The notes: generated by a model from the letters alone, not told the origin. Positions 45,611 to 58,330 are shown, counted from the stretch's first letter. The stretch is 64,000 nt of DNA from Pogona vitticeps (GCF_051106095.1 NC_135785.1:97461001-97525000); one strand, 5' to 3'. Program-made: numbers and translations.

Positions 45611-48600
45611 AGAAACAAACAAGAAAATAATAGTAGCAGCAGCAGTAATTTTTTTAAATATAATATTGTGCTATTTGAGGACATGTAGTTTATCTTTCTA
45701 TTTTTCTTATTCCAATTCTTTTTTGGCTTTGCTTTTGAATCTGAAGAGATTAGCAGTTATGCATTGCATGCTTTACCCTGAGGGTATTTTTACTTCTTGC
45801 CCATGGATTATTGCCTTCTAGTCTTTGCATGCTTACTTTCAGCACCACTTCCATTTGTGATGGTATAGCCATCTATCTTTATATTCTCACTTCAGGGAAG
45901 CGCTCCGTTTTCAGTTTGGCTGATTAACACATCAGTGTCAATAACACAATACTGGCATCAGGTTTTTGTTTTTCAGACCAACTTTCCAGTTAGTAAGGAT
46001 GCAAAGAAATGTCTTCCTTTTTCTAGCCCTTCTAAAATGTGGTCAAAGGTTATTTAGATCAGAACCAGGTTATCAAATAGGCTAAAAAGTCCTGACCAAG
46101 ATCCTGCAATTTTCATAAAGCAGCTCTGACAAGAGTCTATTGTTTTCTCCTGAACATGTAGTGGTTAAAGGGCCCATTCTCCATGGTTGGCCTATTTTTA
46201 TGGCACGATGGTGGTGGTGGTGGTAATGATACAAAAATGTATTAATACATGAGTTATGCATGTTTTGTGAAATCTAAAACTGCAGCAACAACATGGTTAT
46301 TAAGTAATGCGCTGGGATCCCCAGAGATTTTCCAATGGTCGACAAAGAAAAGATTCAGAAATTTTGGTAGAAAGCTGTACCATGCTTCAGGTATTCATGG
46401 CTGTGGTAAACCATCCTGAAGAATGTAGTTTTAGGAGTGAACCTTTCTTTAGCTAAAACTAAAAAAAAGACATATAGAATTACTGCTTGAAAACCAATTG
46501 CAACTCACATAAATAAAGCGAGCAAATTTGCAATTTATGTGAGTTGAAACAAGTTTTGCTGTGACAATCATATACAGTCACCCCCCAAAGGACTTCCCCC
46601 TTCTATTGATAGCTCATATATAATTTACAGTTGAGTAGCAGCCACTGCTGTTTCCCAGACCTTCTGACATGGACAACAACTCCTCAAAGAATGCAAGAAA
46701 TGGGCCTCCGTGAGAAACCTGTGTGAGCAATTGTGATGGCTCTCATTTGCAGGGTGAAAATCATACTCTACAGACTTTGGGCTAATCGGGTTTAATGGAC
46801 TGGTTAATTGTTGAAGGTCAGTTTAATAAAAGACTATGTGTTCAATAATTTGTTGATTAAATTTCAAGATAAACAAGTTAAGGTAGTAGTGGCTTGGGAA
46901 AATCCAGCCATTAGGTAAATACTGTTGGAACTGAGTTTACTACTTTTACCAGTGCGGATCAAGCTTTGTCATAAAATTCAGTGCTCTTAAACAGCTATTT
47001 GGGGGCTCACAAAATCTGAATAAACACAGATATGAAGTCTTTAATTATTTATGGTTTGTGACCATTAATAATGGAAGACTTTTAATCCATGCCACAAAAG
47101 TTGTATCCAATTCCCACTTAAATCTTGTTAGTTGAAAACAACATGCTTAATATTACAAGTTTATGATTTAATTTACATACACCCCACACTCCCCAAACTT
47201 TTCTCTTGTCATTTTAAACAAGACTTCATCTCCCACGCCAAACTAAGGAAGTGAATCTGTTTTCCTGTTAGGTGGGGCTGGAGAGTTCTACAAAATCTTT
47301 GTCAGTTGACGCAATTTCATTAAATTTCCTGGTGGCTATGAACACATACAATTTTGTGTCTTGCTAATAAATACAGGGTAAGATATTTCAGTGTTGCTCT
47401 TTTAGAAGTGAGACATAAGGGTCACACTACACACAACAAAGATTGCATATTTACTGTGAAAAGTAATAGCTCCAAGTATCTTTCTGCAACATACACCCAA
47501 CTCTGAAAATCGAGTAATCATGCTCTGGAAGGAATGGCTCGTACCACTACCAGCCAACCTATGTTGGACCTCCACTATGACCACTCCGTCTGGAGAGGAA
47601 TAACCTGGGTATAGTAGTTCATGGACTGGTAAAGTTACTGCAGTGAGGTTTACATGGGGTTGTGCTTTGTGACAACACAGAAACTACAGCTGCTGTTGAG
47701 TGTGACAGCTAGTTTAAGCCCCCACCCAATTTTAATGAGAACAGTTTTTTTAAAAAGTAGGAGCCATGGAAGCAGGAGCAGTCCTCCAAGATCCAGGGAT
47801 AGGTATGTCTTGCCCCCCAAGGCCACTGCCAAACACTTACCCTTGCCCTAAACCAAGAACAGGGAAAACGGGTCCTTATTTTGTTGAACTGCAACTTCCA
47901 ATAACTGAGCCAGCACATTGGTGGGAATCTTCCACCAATGACATCTGGAAGTCCAAGTGTTCCACATATCTTCTGATATTTCCAGGTGTGCCTCTCAGTT
48001 CTGCTCAGCATCCCAGCTTTGGGAGCTGTAGATCGTATAAACCACTGGTAGTGTCCTTTTGATAGGGAAGTATTTGCAAGAGAGGGTGAATGGGAACACA
48101 CACATACATGTGTACACACCAGTTTCAAGCATCTGACACGAACTTTGCCACTTACTGCCTTCTGAACCTGCAGAGAAGAAGAAAGCAAAGGGAGGTTTGT
48201 GTTCAACATGGCAGTAAAAAGTGAAATCTGTGGGTGGATGCCTGCATTATGTCTCCTGACACATGGTTTAAATGGACAGGGAAACCCATTGTAGTTCTGC
48301 AACAGCCCATTAAAAGATCTGGGCTTTGTGTCAATATGGAATAGCAGCAGCTGTTTATAAATGGATATGCCTTCCAATAGCCTTCCCACATTCTTAGTTC
48401 ACGAGCTCCTAATGTCAGTGCAGCTTGTTAGTGGGAATCCTAAAGGCATTAGTTTGGAAAGGTGTTAGAGAATTTACCCTTCATTCTAGGTCACTGCAAA
48501 TCAAAGGGGTGTTTTCATAGAATCAAAGAATCTACTCTAGCAGTTCAGATAGGGAGTGCCAGAAGCAACAAAGCAAAATCCAAAATGTTTTGGTTTCAAT

Positions 48601-48639
48601 TGCTTGTTTAACATTCTGTTTTTGTCTTTTTGCTTGTAA
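45611..48639. other. Unique non-coding stretch
   Basis: No gene or clear mobile element in 3 kb. There is a short (GGT)n at 46208-46222. About 47875-48060 has weak MITE-like words (TTGAACTGCAACTTCCA). The minus-strand frame at 47709-48389 is long (226 codons) but has no recognisable domain and low-complexity turns; I treat it as chance. Confidence 0.35.
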
Positions 48640-48905
48640 CTAGAGATGGGGACAAATAAAAAATGGTGATCCATTTTGATTCGTGATTCGTCAAGGTTAA
48701 CGGATCAACAAATACGAATATATGAATATTCTTTGATGAATCGACCCATCTTCACTTTAAACAGCTATAAAACTGGCCCCCAAGCACCTAGAGACACCAA
48801 ATTGGCAAGGAAACTTCCTCAGATGCTTTTCTATAACTCCTAAAAGTCTGGTGAACATTGGATAACAGACCCCTGAGTTATATAGTCACAAAGAGGACAC
48901 ACCCA
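48640..48905. repeat. Probable unclassified interspersed repeat
   Basis: Begins TAGAGATGGGGACAAATAAA, with ATTCGTGATTCGTCAAGG and TGAATCGACCCATCTTCAC, so AGATGGG and CCCATCT face each other about 110 bp apart. It continues with CACCTAGAGACACCAAATTGG, wording I associate with a common squamate repeat. No clear target duplication is visible. Confidence 0.4.
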
Positions 48906-50345
48906 GGGGTGGGGGCTAAGGTAGGGAAAGGAAGGGGTGGGTGGGTAGGCTGTGGGGGTGGCTGGCTGTGTGGGGAGGTGGCTGCCTATCTGCCACCAAT
49001 CATCTAATCACCTTTATAGTTCAAGTGTAGAAACCACCTTAATCGCCTCATCTGTTTTCATGAGTGGAGAAGATGAAAAATATTGTGAAAGCCATCCTAG
49101 AAGACTGAGGTATTGTCCCTCCCTCCAGCAAATGACAGTCAGAGGACCCCTACCTGTGAACCTGGAAGCAGCAGATAGCCATCATGGCATGTAGATATCA
49201 AGAGACTCGTCTCTGGATTTGCCGAAATCCTTTTAAAAGTCTAATGAGCAGGTGGCTATCACCACATTGTGGCTGTAGGTTCCACAAATAATGCTTTGTG
49301 GGAAGAGGTCCCTCCTTCTGCCTTTCCTAAGTAACCCCATCTTCACTGGTTGAACCGGCCACCACCTGGTTCTAATATTTGGAAGATCCACTTTCTCCAA
49401 ATCATGCATCATTTTATCATTAAATTTCCTCCCTTTTTTTCTTAGCTAAATATTTTTGTGAACAAACACTGAAGTCTGTCTTTGAAAGAAAGAGACTCCA
49501 ATGTCTTTTTCACTATAGTTGCCCTCATTCTGAGCACTCTGTACAGCTCTAAAATTCACTTGTTAATTTCCATGGTGGTGCAGTACTCCAAATATACAAT
49601 ATATTTCTAAAGGAGCATGATGATGCTGGCCTATGGATTTTCCTTTCCTTTCCTAATAGTCCTTGGAATGAAATTTGTCTTCTTCACCACTGCAGGATCC
49701 ACCAAAGACGCTGAACACTGTTGAGATGCCCCCAAACTATTTGATGTTTAAATGAGTTGTCAGCATATAGATGTATTTCTTTTTTAGAGAATAGAATTTG
49801 CTTGTTTTTCAACTGTTTTTATAAAAGCCGAATTTCAGCTGCACAGGACGTATTCAGGTGAGACTGCCATAATTTCCCTAAATGGTGCAAATAGTATTTA
49901 AGAGTTGCACCAGTGCTGTGAAAATTCCTATGAAAAGACTCAGATTTATGTCTCCATCTCACTGAAAGCTACCAAATTGTGTGAACAGTCAGAGAGCGGG
50001 CTTCTTCCTTTCCATCTCCCCTGCTCAGCATTTCACAGATCAAAGCTGCAAGTAAGTTACTTGATTAATTGCCTTGCAGCAGAATCTTTGGCATGCATAT
50101 GGGGCACAAGTCAGGAAAGACAAAAAGGCCCTTTGGAGGATTGGAACCGTGGGTGTGGAGGGGCACCGTACTCAAAACAGCCAGGAGAACTTCTTTTCCT
50201 CCCCGTAGAGCTGGTAACCAAAATATGCCAAAAAGAGAATAAGGCCTTACATCTGCGCATGGTGCGAACTCATTTCCTGTTCAAGGATGATACAAACGAA
50301 AGGATGGCCAGCTCCTTTAGTGAATAATTTCCTGAGAAAATGGGA
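48906..50345. other. Unique non-coding stretch
   Basis: No gene or clear mobile element recognised. Frames at 48952-49194 and 49905-50327 lack domain support. Confidence 0.35.
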
Positions 50346-50349
50346 CAGT

Positions 50350-51320
50350 CCCATCTTCTCATTTCTTTTTTTTATTTTTTAAAATTTTTATTTTTTAACA
50401 TAAGGGGCGACAAAAAGGAAAAGGGGGCTTAGGAATTTATGGGGAAGAGGAGAGACCATAACATGCTAACAACCATTCTAAACTTATTGCCATATCATAG
50501 TTTTAAATTGTTCTGTTTTTTCTGCCTTTTAGATTAAGTTCTCATTTCAATATATGCTATTTACACGTTGCCTGTTAATTTGGTCCATTTGTTGAATAGG
50601 TCCCATCTTTCTTTTGCCTTTTGTAGGGGGTAGTCCTTCATGACTTCTGATAAAATGTCCAATTCTGCTATTTCCCGTATTTTTTCAATAAGATCTTCTT
50701 GTTTCGGTATCGTTGGACTTTTCAAATTTTTTGCATATAGAATTCTAGCTGCCGTAACAATGTACATAACTATATGTTGCTTTGACTTATCTATGTTATC
50801 AGGTATCATACTCAATAGAAACAATTCTGGAGTTAATGGCACATTACAGAGCATTATTTGTTCTAACATAGCATGTACTCTTTTCCAGTATTTTTTCGCT
50901 ATTCCACATGACCACCACATATGATAATAACTTCCCACTTGTGTTTCACATTTCCAACACTTATTTGATACATCTGTATACATCTTTGACAGTTTTTCTG
51001 GGGTCATGTGCCACCTATAAAACATTTTATATATATTCTCTTTAAGGTTAACCGATTTTGTAAATTATATGTTACTTTGCCATATTTTCAGCCATTGATC
51101 AATATCAATATTATGCCCTATATTTTGTGCCCACTTTATCATACATTCCTTAACCATTTCATCCTGCATTTTAAATTCCAACATATAGTTATACATTTTC
51201 CTAACAATTTGTTCTTTGGAACCCAACAGCAGCTTATCAAAAGTTGTTTGCTCTGAATAGAAACCCTCTGTTTTGTCTTTTGCATATCCTCTCATTTCTA
51301 AAATGCATTTATAAATCCAT
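50350..51320 (-). mobile_element. L1 LINE 3' end, 5'-truncated
   Basis: On the minus strand the frame at 51025-50561 reads MFYRWHMTPEKLSKMYTDVS, NKCWKCETQVGSYYHMWWSC, then MYIVTAARILYAKNLKSPTI, the C-terminal region of squamate L1 ORF2 with its CWKC...HMWW...C zinc-like motif. A second piece upstream (51295-51065) gives KLLLGSKEQIVRKMYNYMLE. The T-rich stretch 50367-50400 corresponds to the poly-A tail. RT and endonuclease are absent. It is better preserved than the copy at 10.98-11.98 kb. Confidence 0.9.
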
Positions 51321-52769
51321 GCAGTTAAGGCATCTTGCTAGACTCCAATGGTCAACAGGAGCAATGTGTGACTATTTATTCTGCAACATTTTTGTCCTGC
51401 ATTCTGAACAATATGAAACCTTAATGCAGAATTCCCTTTGTACAGAGAAATGTGCAGTGTGAAAGCTATACCTCAGTTCTACGAACCCTTGTCTACTTGC
51501 TTTAACTTTGTTATTTGTTTGCTTAGCTTTCCTAAATTTCTGAATGAGGGAGGGGTAGGGTGAATGAGGAGTAGGTATCCTTCACCCTGCTTCCCCCCCC
51601 CCCACAAAGGCAGTGTAGTCTCGATGGACTGGGGACAAGGACTACACTTGATGGAATGTCAAAGGCTCAGCGTTCACCTACTTATCTGTATCAAAAGTAC
51701 ATGTTGAGATTTTAGTAGTCTAATATGGCTCTCATCTACTCTTGCCTTCCATTTTTTCTAACTGGTCAGTGAATGTGTTTCCCAGGGTAGAACTTTGAGC
51801 AGCAAGCCAATTGCTTATGGGGCATAGATTTATGAATACTTCATGATATGTGGGCCTTTCCCCTTAAGAAACAGGCCAAAATGGCTACTTCCTTTGTGGG
51901 TAGGTTTGCTTTGCTTAGAGATCAAGCTAGAACTGGTTGAAAGAATTCTATCTGCTTTATATCATGAGTCACAGTATTGTGGCATTATGTTGCCATTGAC
52001 AGTTTTATTTGTTTAAATTTACAGTGACTGAACAGAAGTCTGAATTCCTTTTTGCAGCAGTGATGTCTACGTGTTCCCATATTTTGAAAAGCAGGATAGT
52101 TCCCCAAAGAGGGAAAAAAATATTTAAAGCAAAAACGAGTGGTTGAAGCTATACACTGGCAGTATGCCAAGTGCAGTCTGTGCTCCCCTAAGGGACCCCA
52201 AGAAACCCCAGTTGAAGATAATGGCCAAAATCCTTTTGCATAGTTATACTTGTATAACATTAAGAATGTAACTTTTGGAGGCAACTTCCCTCAAGTTAAG
52301 AATCACCATAGACAATTGTTGCATGCTGAGTCACATAATTCAGTCCACAACAGATAATATCTACAATGATTTTTTTTTAACTTGAAAGCATTAATTTTAA
52401 CTCTTCCACACTACTAATGATGTGTCATGTACAGAATTTGGGGGGCTGGTAGCATTCTGCTGTAGTGCTTACTTGAAATTATAGCTAAGACAAAAGAAGG
52501 ATGCAGCACCATATGTATGATTTAAGTGAAGAGGGGGTTAATCTATGGCTTTAATTTTTTGCTTTAAGCATCAACCATAACTTTCCACTGTAATCAGGGA
52601 CTTTACTCTTTTAGTAATATAAATATTCATTGATTCTGATTGCCTCTGATCTTAACAACAACATCTTTGGTATTTTATTTTTGCAGTTCTTTGCAGTGAG
52701 TTTCATGCAGTCTCTGGTGGCATTTTTGCAGCTCCTTGTCTCCTAAAAAGCATTGCTGAATTTAGTAGT
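51321..52769. other. Unique non-coding stretch
   Basis: No gene or mobile element recognised. A C run lies at 51593-51603. Confidence 0.35.
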
Positions 52770-53030
52770 AAAGCAAGGTCTGGCAGTGTGCAGGATGGAC
52801 TACTGTAATGTGCTATGTTTGGGGCTGCTTTTGAAGACTGTTCAACAATTTCCATTAGTTCAAATACAGCTGCTAGGTTGCTGAGCTTCAAAAATAACAT
52901 TAGGGGCTCCATGTTGGGTATCCTGGCATGGGTGCTGGGGAGATTACTCCACTAAAGGATCACTCCTTTAAGGTAATAATATGGTACTGGAGATAAAGAT
53001 CAAGATCTTCCATACTCCTGATTACTATGT
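52770..53030 (+). mobile_element. L2-like LINE fragment
   Basis: GGATGGACTACTGTAATGTG gives a MDYCNVLCLGLLLKTVQQF-like reading and is followed by CAAATACAGCTGCTAGGTTG (the IQLLG/NTAARLLS motif), the C-terminal signature of L2-type reverse transcriptase. It is short, frame-broken and old. Confidence 0.65.
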
Positions 53031-54019
53031 ACGAATGTATGTATATGAAAGTTGTGTCAGATTCCACAGAGGAACATCTGAATGTTTTCAGAGGTCTCAT
53101 GCTTTACACAAACGCCCTATGAGAGATTTATAGACTTGTGTCTTACACACAACTGGCAAGGGATTTATTTATAGTTTCTGAAGATCTTGCACTTTCTCTT
53201 ATATTAACCCAACTCTTTCCTCTGGATATCCCTTTGAAATCTACAGTTTTATACAAAATCTTAGTTCGTATATATAGACAATAATTTTAATCCAAAGAGA
53301 AAGATGATTTGATTTACTGAACTAGTTTCTTTTATACTATAGTTTAGAAATTAAAACTAAATATTTCAAAAGATACAATTCCAAAAATATATTCTTAATG
53401 TTAAAACAAACACATAAACTTTCATGCAAGTCACTTCAAAATGTTACTTAAATTCTCTTAGAGTATGTGTTTTTAGATATTATAAAAGCATAATAGAGCA
53501 TGGCAAAGCATAAAGCATTTCTAAACAAGTCACATTTTATAACATATTTATTGCACACTCCTGGCAGAAATTTTCTCCCCTTCTCAATGAAAAACAAAGT
53601 CTGTGTCTTTTGTATGTTGCCAAAACATGGTACAATTTTTTTATTTATACCCTTGGTTTTAGATACAGTCAAAACACTTTTTAGTCAGTCCCTGAATTTC
53701 TTAGGAGTTTAAAGTCACAACATTTGATCATCCCAACTTGAGCAAGGCCCAAGACTTGGGATATTCAGGGCTTGGCCAAAATCTCCCTCCCTTCAGCAAT
53801 ATCTGTTAATGCTTATTAATACAATGAAAACAAAATGTTTACTACATATTCTTCTGTATTTTTTCATTTAATGAAATTTCCCCATTAAAATTTATTATTT
53901 TCTGACACCATATAATTTGATTGAAATTAGCAATTAACAATTGTACAATGAAGGTGGAAAAGCACTGAATTGTTCAAAATGTGGTGTGGAGGAGAGTTTT
54001 ACAGATTACCATGGTCTGC
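53031..54019. other. AT-rich unique stretch
   Basis: No gene or mobile element recognised. The base composition is clearly AT-richer than the flanks. Confidence 0.35.
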
Positions 54020-54290
54020 ATAACCATGAGTTAGAGATCAAACCAAGCCCGAACACTGAATAAAAACTAAAATGATTAAGCTGAAGCTACAGACATATGA
54101 TACGAAGATAAGACTCACTGGAAAGGACAGAAATGTCAGGAAAAATTGAAGGCAGAAGGAAAAAGGAAAGACCTAACATGAGTTTGATGGACTCAAACAG
54201 CCTTTACTTTGCAAGGCTATAGCAGAGCTGTTAATGACAGACCTTTTGGAGGTTTTCATTAGTAAGGTTGTCATTAGAAATTATTTAATA
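54020..54290 (+). mobile_element. RTE/BovB-related LINE 3' end, very degenerate
   Basis: AGCTGAAGCTACAGACATATG, AAGACTCACTGGAAAGGACAG and GAAGGCAGAAGGAAAAAGG follow the order of the BovB C-terminal LKLQYFGH, DSLEKTLM and EGKRRRG codons. It resembles the copy at 45313-45610 and is more decayed. Confidence 0.5.
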
Positions 54291-54317
54291 GCCCAGAAGA
54301 ACAACTGGTTATTGACA

Positions 54318-55605
54318 GTAGGGATGTGTACAGCAAAACTTTCATGGTTCTTTCATATTAGGTTATTTCTGGATTGCTTTTTTTTTTTTCATTTCATGTT
54401 TTCAGATACTGTCCTTTCATTTAACATGAAGGGGAAACGCTCTTTTGGGTTCTTTCATTTTGGGTTTTCCATTTATGCTTTCTGGTGCTCCAAAAACCCT
54501 ACAGAATATTTTAAAACTATTCCAAAAAGCAAAAGCTAGGCAACAAAGAATCAATCTACTCCACAAAGGTAGGTAACAGTACACAAGAAGAAAAGTCATC
54601 AGCATCAGACTTGGGGACTAGTTTCTAGAGAAACCACAGGCAGTGCACTCACCACCAGAGACCATCCTAAGATGCTCCTTCAGCCAACATATCCCATAAC
54701 CACCATTCCTTGGTGCACAGCAGAAAATACTTCATTCATTAACCTGGCATCTCTCAATCTGGGTAGCACAAAAGAAAAAAGTGAGGAAGCAGTCAGCCAG
54801 AGCAACCAGCTAAACAACAACTGGAACAGCCCCTCCACAACCCACCAAAATATATACTGTACCTTTAGTAGAATAAATGCACAATAAATGAACTAAACAA
54901 CAACAAAAACACCCATACACACAGCCCCTTCTACCAAAAACCAAGGTAAGTAAGCAAGCAAGTAGATAAAAGCAAAAAATACAATTGAATTCCCTGACGA
55001 AAACTAATATGGACATATCTTGTTACCTGCAACTTGATATTTTCTCTTCTCTTCGAGTCCACCAGGTGTCAGCAGACAGACTAGGCACGCAGGAACAAAA
55101 GTAATCCAACAAAATCAGGGAAAGTACTCAAAAATGAAGAAGGAGGAAGAGGAGGAGAAAAAGATCCAAGACTGAAGCACAGAGGCAGGCAGGCAGTACA
55201 GACAAAGATGGAGTGTCAGGAGCAAAGTTGCACACAATAATCCCATGACAAGGAAGTACTATGAAGCAAAGAACACTCCTCACTGGGTTCAACTTCCAAC
55301 TAATCCCGGCCCTTTTACAGATTCAGAATTCCTGCTACACAAAATGTTCTGATTGGCTGTTGACAGCAGGGCCTCACAAGGCTATTAGATGAAACATTTC
55401 CTAGTTAATTTGACAGACAAAGGGTGAAAGAAAGATTAAATTAAGGAGGGGAAATGAAAGAATATGAAACTTTCATGTATCCCTCTTTCATTAATGAGGA
55501 ATCAATGTTTCAGAGACTTTTTCAGGAATCAAAAAAACCATGTGAATTTTTTTTAAAAGCCTCTTCCTTTTTCTTTTTTCAAAACACAACAGGCCCATCC
55601 CTAGT
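54318..55605. mobile_element. Candidate 1.3-kb element with TAGGGATG ends
   Basis: TAGGGATGTG at 54319 faces CCCATCCCTA ending at about 55603, and CTTTCATGG/GGTTCTTTCATTTT words near the left end are mirrored by GAAATGAAAGAATATG and AAAGGGTGAAAG words near the right. No matching target duplication and no transposase frame were found, so this is only a candidate non-autonomous DNA element. Confidence 0.3.
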
Positions 55606-55639
55606 TGATGGTGGCCCAACCAGAGGACTATGTCTCAAC

Positions 55640-56035
55640 ACTATTGAAAAAATATAATGGTCTTCCAGTTCATTTCCAAGTACAATTTACAATCTTGGCA
55701 TTTATCTTTAAAACCCTACATATCTTAGGAACTAGTCATTTGCAAGAATGATCAGTCAACCTGCTCACCCACTGTGTCAGTTTCAGAGGCTTCCTACTTG
55801 ATCCTTCCACCAGAAGGCAAGTGTTGGATGTTCTTTATCATAGCTGAGCCATTCATTTTTCTACCTGCTGCCAGCAAAAGATGTTTTTGTTTTCACTAGC
55901 TTTTTAAACATATGCTGATGTATTACTGGTCTCTCTGTGTTGTGCTACTTGTTGCTTTATTTGTATTTTGCAGTGTTTCTGTACATTGTTCTTGAAGCTC
56001 TGTTGAAAATATACAGTACATAGTTTAACTAAATC
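55640..56035 (+). mobile_element. L2-like LINE 3' fragment
   Basis: CCAGTTCATTTCCAAGTACA reads PVHFQVQ, followed by a FTILAFIFKTLHILGTSHLQE-like stretch in plus-strand codons. This matches the end of L2 reverse transcriptase (PVRFRVDFK...GLGPEYL). It is old and frame-broken. Confidence 0.6.
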
Positions 56036-56137
56036 AATATTTGAGGGGGAAAAAGTCCAGGACCACTATTACAGCCAACTCATGTTTTCCTCTCCTAAAA
56101 TTTGTCTGATGGGGTAAGATTAGAATCTTACATCAGT

Positions 56138-56361
56138 AATTCAGAACTGCTTGTTGTGGGTTTTTCAGGCTCTTTGGCCGTGTTCTGAAGGTTGTTCTTC
56201 CTAACGTTTCGCCAGTCTCTGAGTGCTGTCCTATGAAGATGCCGACAACAGAGACTGGTGAAATGTCAGGAAGAACAACCTTCAGAACACGGCCAAAGAG
56301 CCCGAAAAACCCACAACGACCATTAGATCCCGGCCGGGAAAGCCTTCGCGAATTCAGAACT
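56138..56361 (+). mobile_element. Inverted-repeat (snap-back) element, possible Penelope-like origin
   Basis: The element at 56149-56350 lies between perfect 11-bp duplications AATTCAGAACT (56138-56148, 56351-56361). Its left arm (GTTGTGGGTTTTTCAGGCTC, GGCCGTGTTCTGAAGGTTG) is the inverted complement of the right arm (CAACCTTCAGAACACGGCC, GAGCCCGAAAAACCCACAAC). A one-sided tail ATTAGATCCCGGCC...GCCTTCGCG follows. The centre reads TATGAAGA (56232-56239), then GCCGA and CTGGT hairpin sides, then GAAA (56260-56263), similar in plan to the larger element at 23682-24327. Duplication length other than 2, 5 or 8 bp favours target-primed insertion. Confidence 0.6.
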
Positions 56362-57399
56362 ATTTATAAAGAGAGCAATCCTAGCCATTCTCCCTAGACA
56401 GTAAGTCACACTGTCCTACAAAACTAATGTCTCTTGTTTTGTTAACCAGAAATTATAGCTTTTCCATGTTGCTAAGTAAAAAGTAGATCATGTAGCATGA
56501 AAAAGCATCGAGTTGCCCATAGAGGAGAAGCCTGATCTCACTCTATGTGGACAATTGTACTGCGCCCCATGCTATGTGATAAGAAAGTGAGGCCTTACCT
56601 TACTAAGTAACACCAATGTATTAATAGGAAAAACTTAAAATTCTCTCTCCACAGAGAGTGCTGTCCTTCCACATGACTTGTGCACAAGCTTGTGAGTGGA
56701 GTGAGTGGTTTGTCTATATGGATGCACATGGGTGGGTATGTTTAAACAACAGTGTTGGATGCTACTCAGCACCTGGCATGTGGACCTCTGGTGTGCTTAC
56801 CAGGAGCTTATGGGCTCCTTTGGCTGAGACAGATTCTCTACTTTGGCTGTTACAGAGTCCAACCTATGGAGTATTTCAAAAACAATATTCCCCAGTTGGA
56901 GGCCTCCGGAGGATTTGTACTGTGACTCTCATCATAGCTGTAGCTGGTGGGAATTGTTCTCCAAAATGAATAGAGACCACCATGTTGGGAAAGGCTGAAG
57001 CCCATCTACCATTGTTTAATCTGTACAAAGTATCTCTTTAGCTCTCCCTAGCTGTTGATAATCCTGTGGTCATCTCTACCTGCTTGCAGTGCTGTAGAGC
57101 TGTGCAAGGAAATATATTAGGCACTTTCCTTTTTTTTAAGCAGCAGGTCCAGATATAAAAGTATTAATATCTCATTTCAGGGCCTGAAATCTGTCAAAAC
57201 AAATTGCAAGGGTGACTCTTTGTTGAAGAACCTTGCCTGAAGTTCATCTGCTAAGGTTAGCTTTATAATAGCTTTTTCAAACCTCATGAATTATCTTGCT
57301 CTATATAGCTAGATCTTCAGCAGACAGATTCATGATCCTGCAAAGAAATTTGCCTTGGAGGAGAAGCAGGGGAGAATGGAGCCAAAAAATAATTCCTTA
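56362..57399. other. Non-coding stretch with an old MITE remnant
   Basis: No gene seen. About 56870-56995 (CCCAGTTGGAGGCCTCCGG ... TGGGAATTGTTCTCCAAAAT ... GGGAAAGGCTGA) is a decayed member of the MITE family that ends GAAGGCTG. Confidence 0.4.
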
Positions 57400-57780
57400 T
57401 GTTTTTACTTAGTTTATCAGGAACTGAGCCTTATGTGACAAGGCTGCAATTAATATTGGTCATAAAACAGGAGGCTTGTCCAATTGATCTCATTATGGCA
57501 GTTCTATCCGCCAGATTGTTGAAAGGGATTCCCCTATTATCTGTGTCTGACACGTATTCCTAATCAACCCAGCCAATTCTGCTTTGACAAAGGCCTGCCA
57601 CACAAATGGAGGCAATATTTATTCCAGTCAGGGCTATTAGTGTAAAAAATGTGTCACACATTTGCAGACATATTAGCTTCTATCCCACAGTGGCCATTAA
57701 TCGCGGCATTTCCTCTTTGGAAAGGTTTTAAATACAGGCTGCACTGTCAGTAACTGCTTAGAAACCATATGAGATGTTTT
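57400..57780. other. Candidate conserved non-coding block
   Basis: No repeat marks and no frame. It contains CAATTAATATTGG, CCAATTGATCTCATTATGG, CTAATCAACCCAGCC, CTTTGACAAAGG (Sox/TCF-like) and CCATTAATCGCGGC. The texture resembles deeply conserved vertebrate enhancers. This is inference from appearance only. Confidence 0.28.
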
Positions 57781-58226
57781 GTTTCTGCTTAGATTTGTTC
57801 CCAAAGATGCTGCTACAAGTGGGGACAGGTTTGGAGAAATGGCCTCCACCCAAATAGGAAATGCCACATTACAGATACACTTTCTGTTACAGGGGTTTTG
57901 ACCTAAACTTCACAATAGTGGGTTATAAGTTACTTTAAAAAAAAAAACAATCAGTGTTAACAATCATGTATTTCAAAAGCAATGAGTTGAGGGGAAAGAA
58001 TAATATCATTTTGTGTGTATATGTAATAAATAATGTTTTGCAGATACTTTGTTTACTTTGTAAAGGGCGTTTCATAATTTTTAAAGGCATTTTGAGTGCT
58101 TTTTTTTTTTAGTTGCATGCCATTTTCTCGTCAATCCTAGGTTGTTGTTTTTTTCGAGAAGGGACTGAAAACTATTGAAAAGGGACAGAGACACTGAGTC
58201 TCTTTTTCATCATTTATAACTAAAAC
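57781..58226. other. AT-rich unique stretch
   Basis: No gene or mobile element recognised. Poly-A and poly-T runs at 57935-57947 and 58100-58111. Confidence 0.35.
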
Positions 58227-58330
58227 AAAATAAAGTCTTGTGGCATCTCTTAAGACTAACAGAGCAGGATGGATCAACCTAAGTGGAAACACATGTGGAC
58301 ACCATTATTTGGTTCAAACCAAACTGTATC
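58227..58330 (-). repeat. Retroelement 3'-end remnant
   Basis: AAGTCTTGTGGCATCTCTTAAGACTAACA (58233-58261), read on the minus strand, is TGTTAGTCTTAAGAGATGCC..., the widespread reptile repeat ending TTAGTCTTTAAGGTGCCACAAGACT. In turtle and lizard copies that I remember it follows a CTGATGAAGT...CACGAAAGC segment. That part is decayed here. Confidence 0.5.

Noticed and set aside
47709-48389. 226-codon minus-strand open frame
   Set aside because: No recognisable domain, no splice or start context, overlapping frames on the other strand; probably chance in unique DNA.
54234-54539. 101-codon frame with hydrophobic and Phe-rich runs
   Set aside because: It overlaps an RTE remnant and a candidate DNA element; no homologue recognised.
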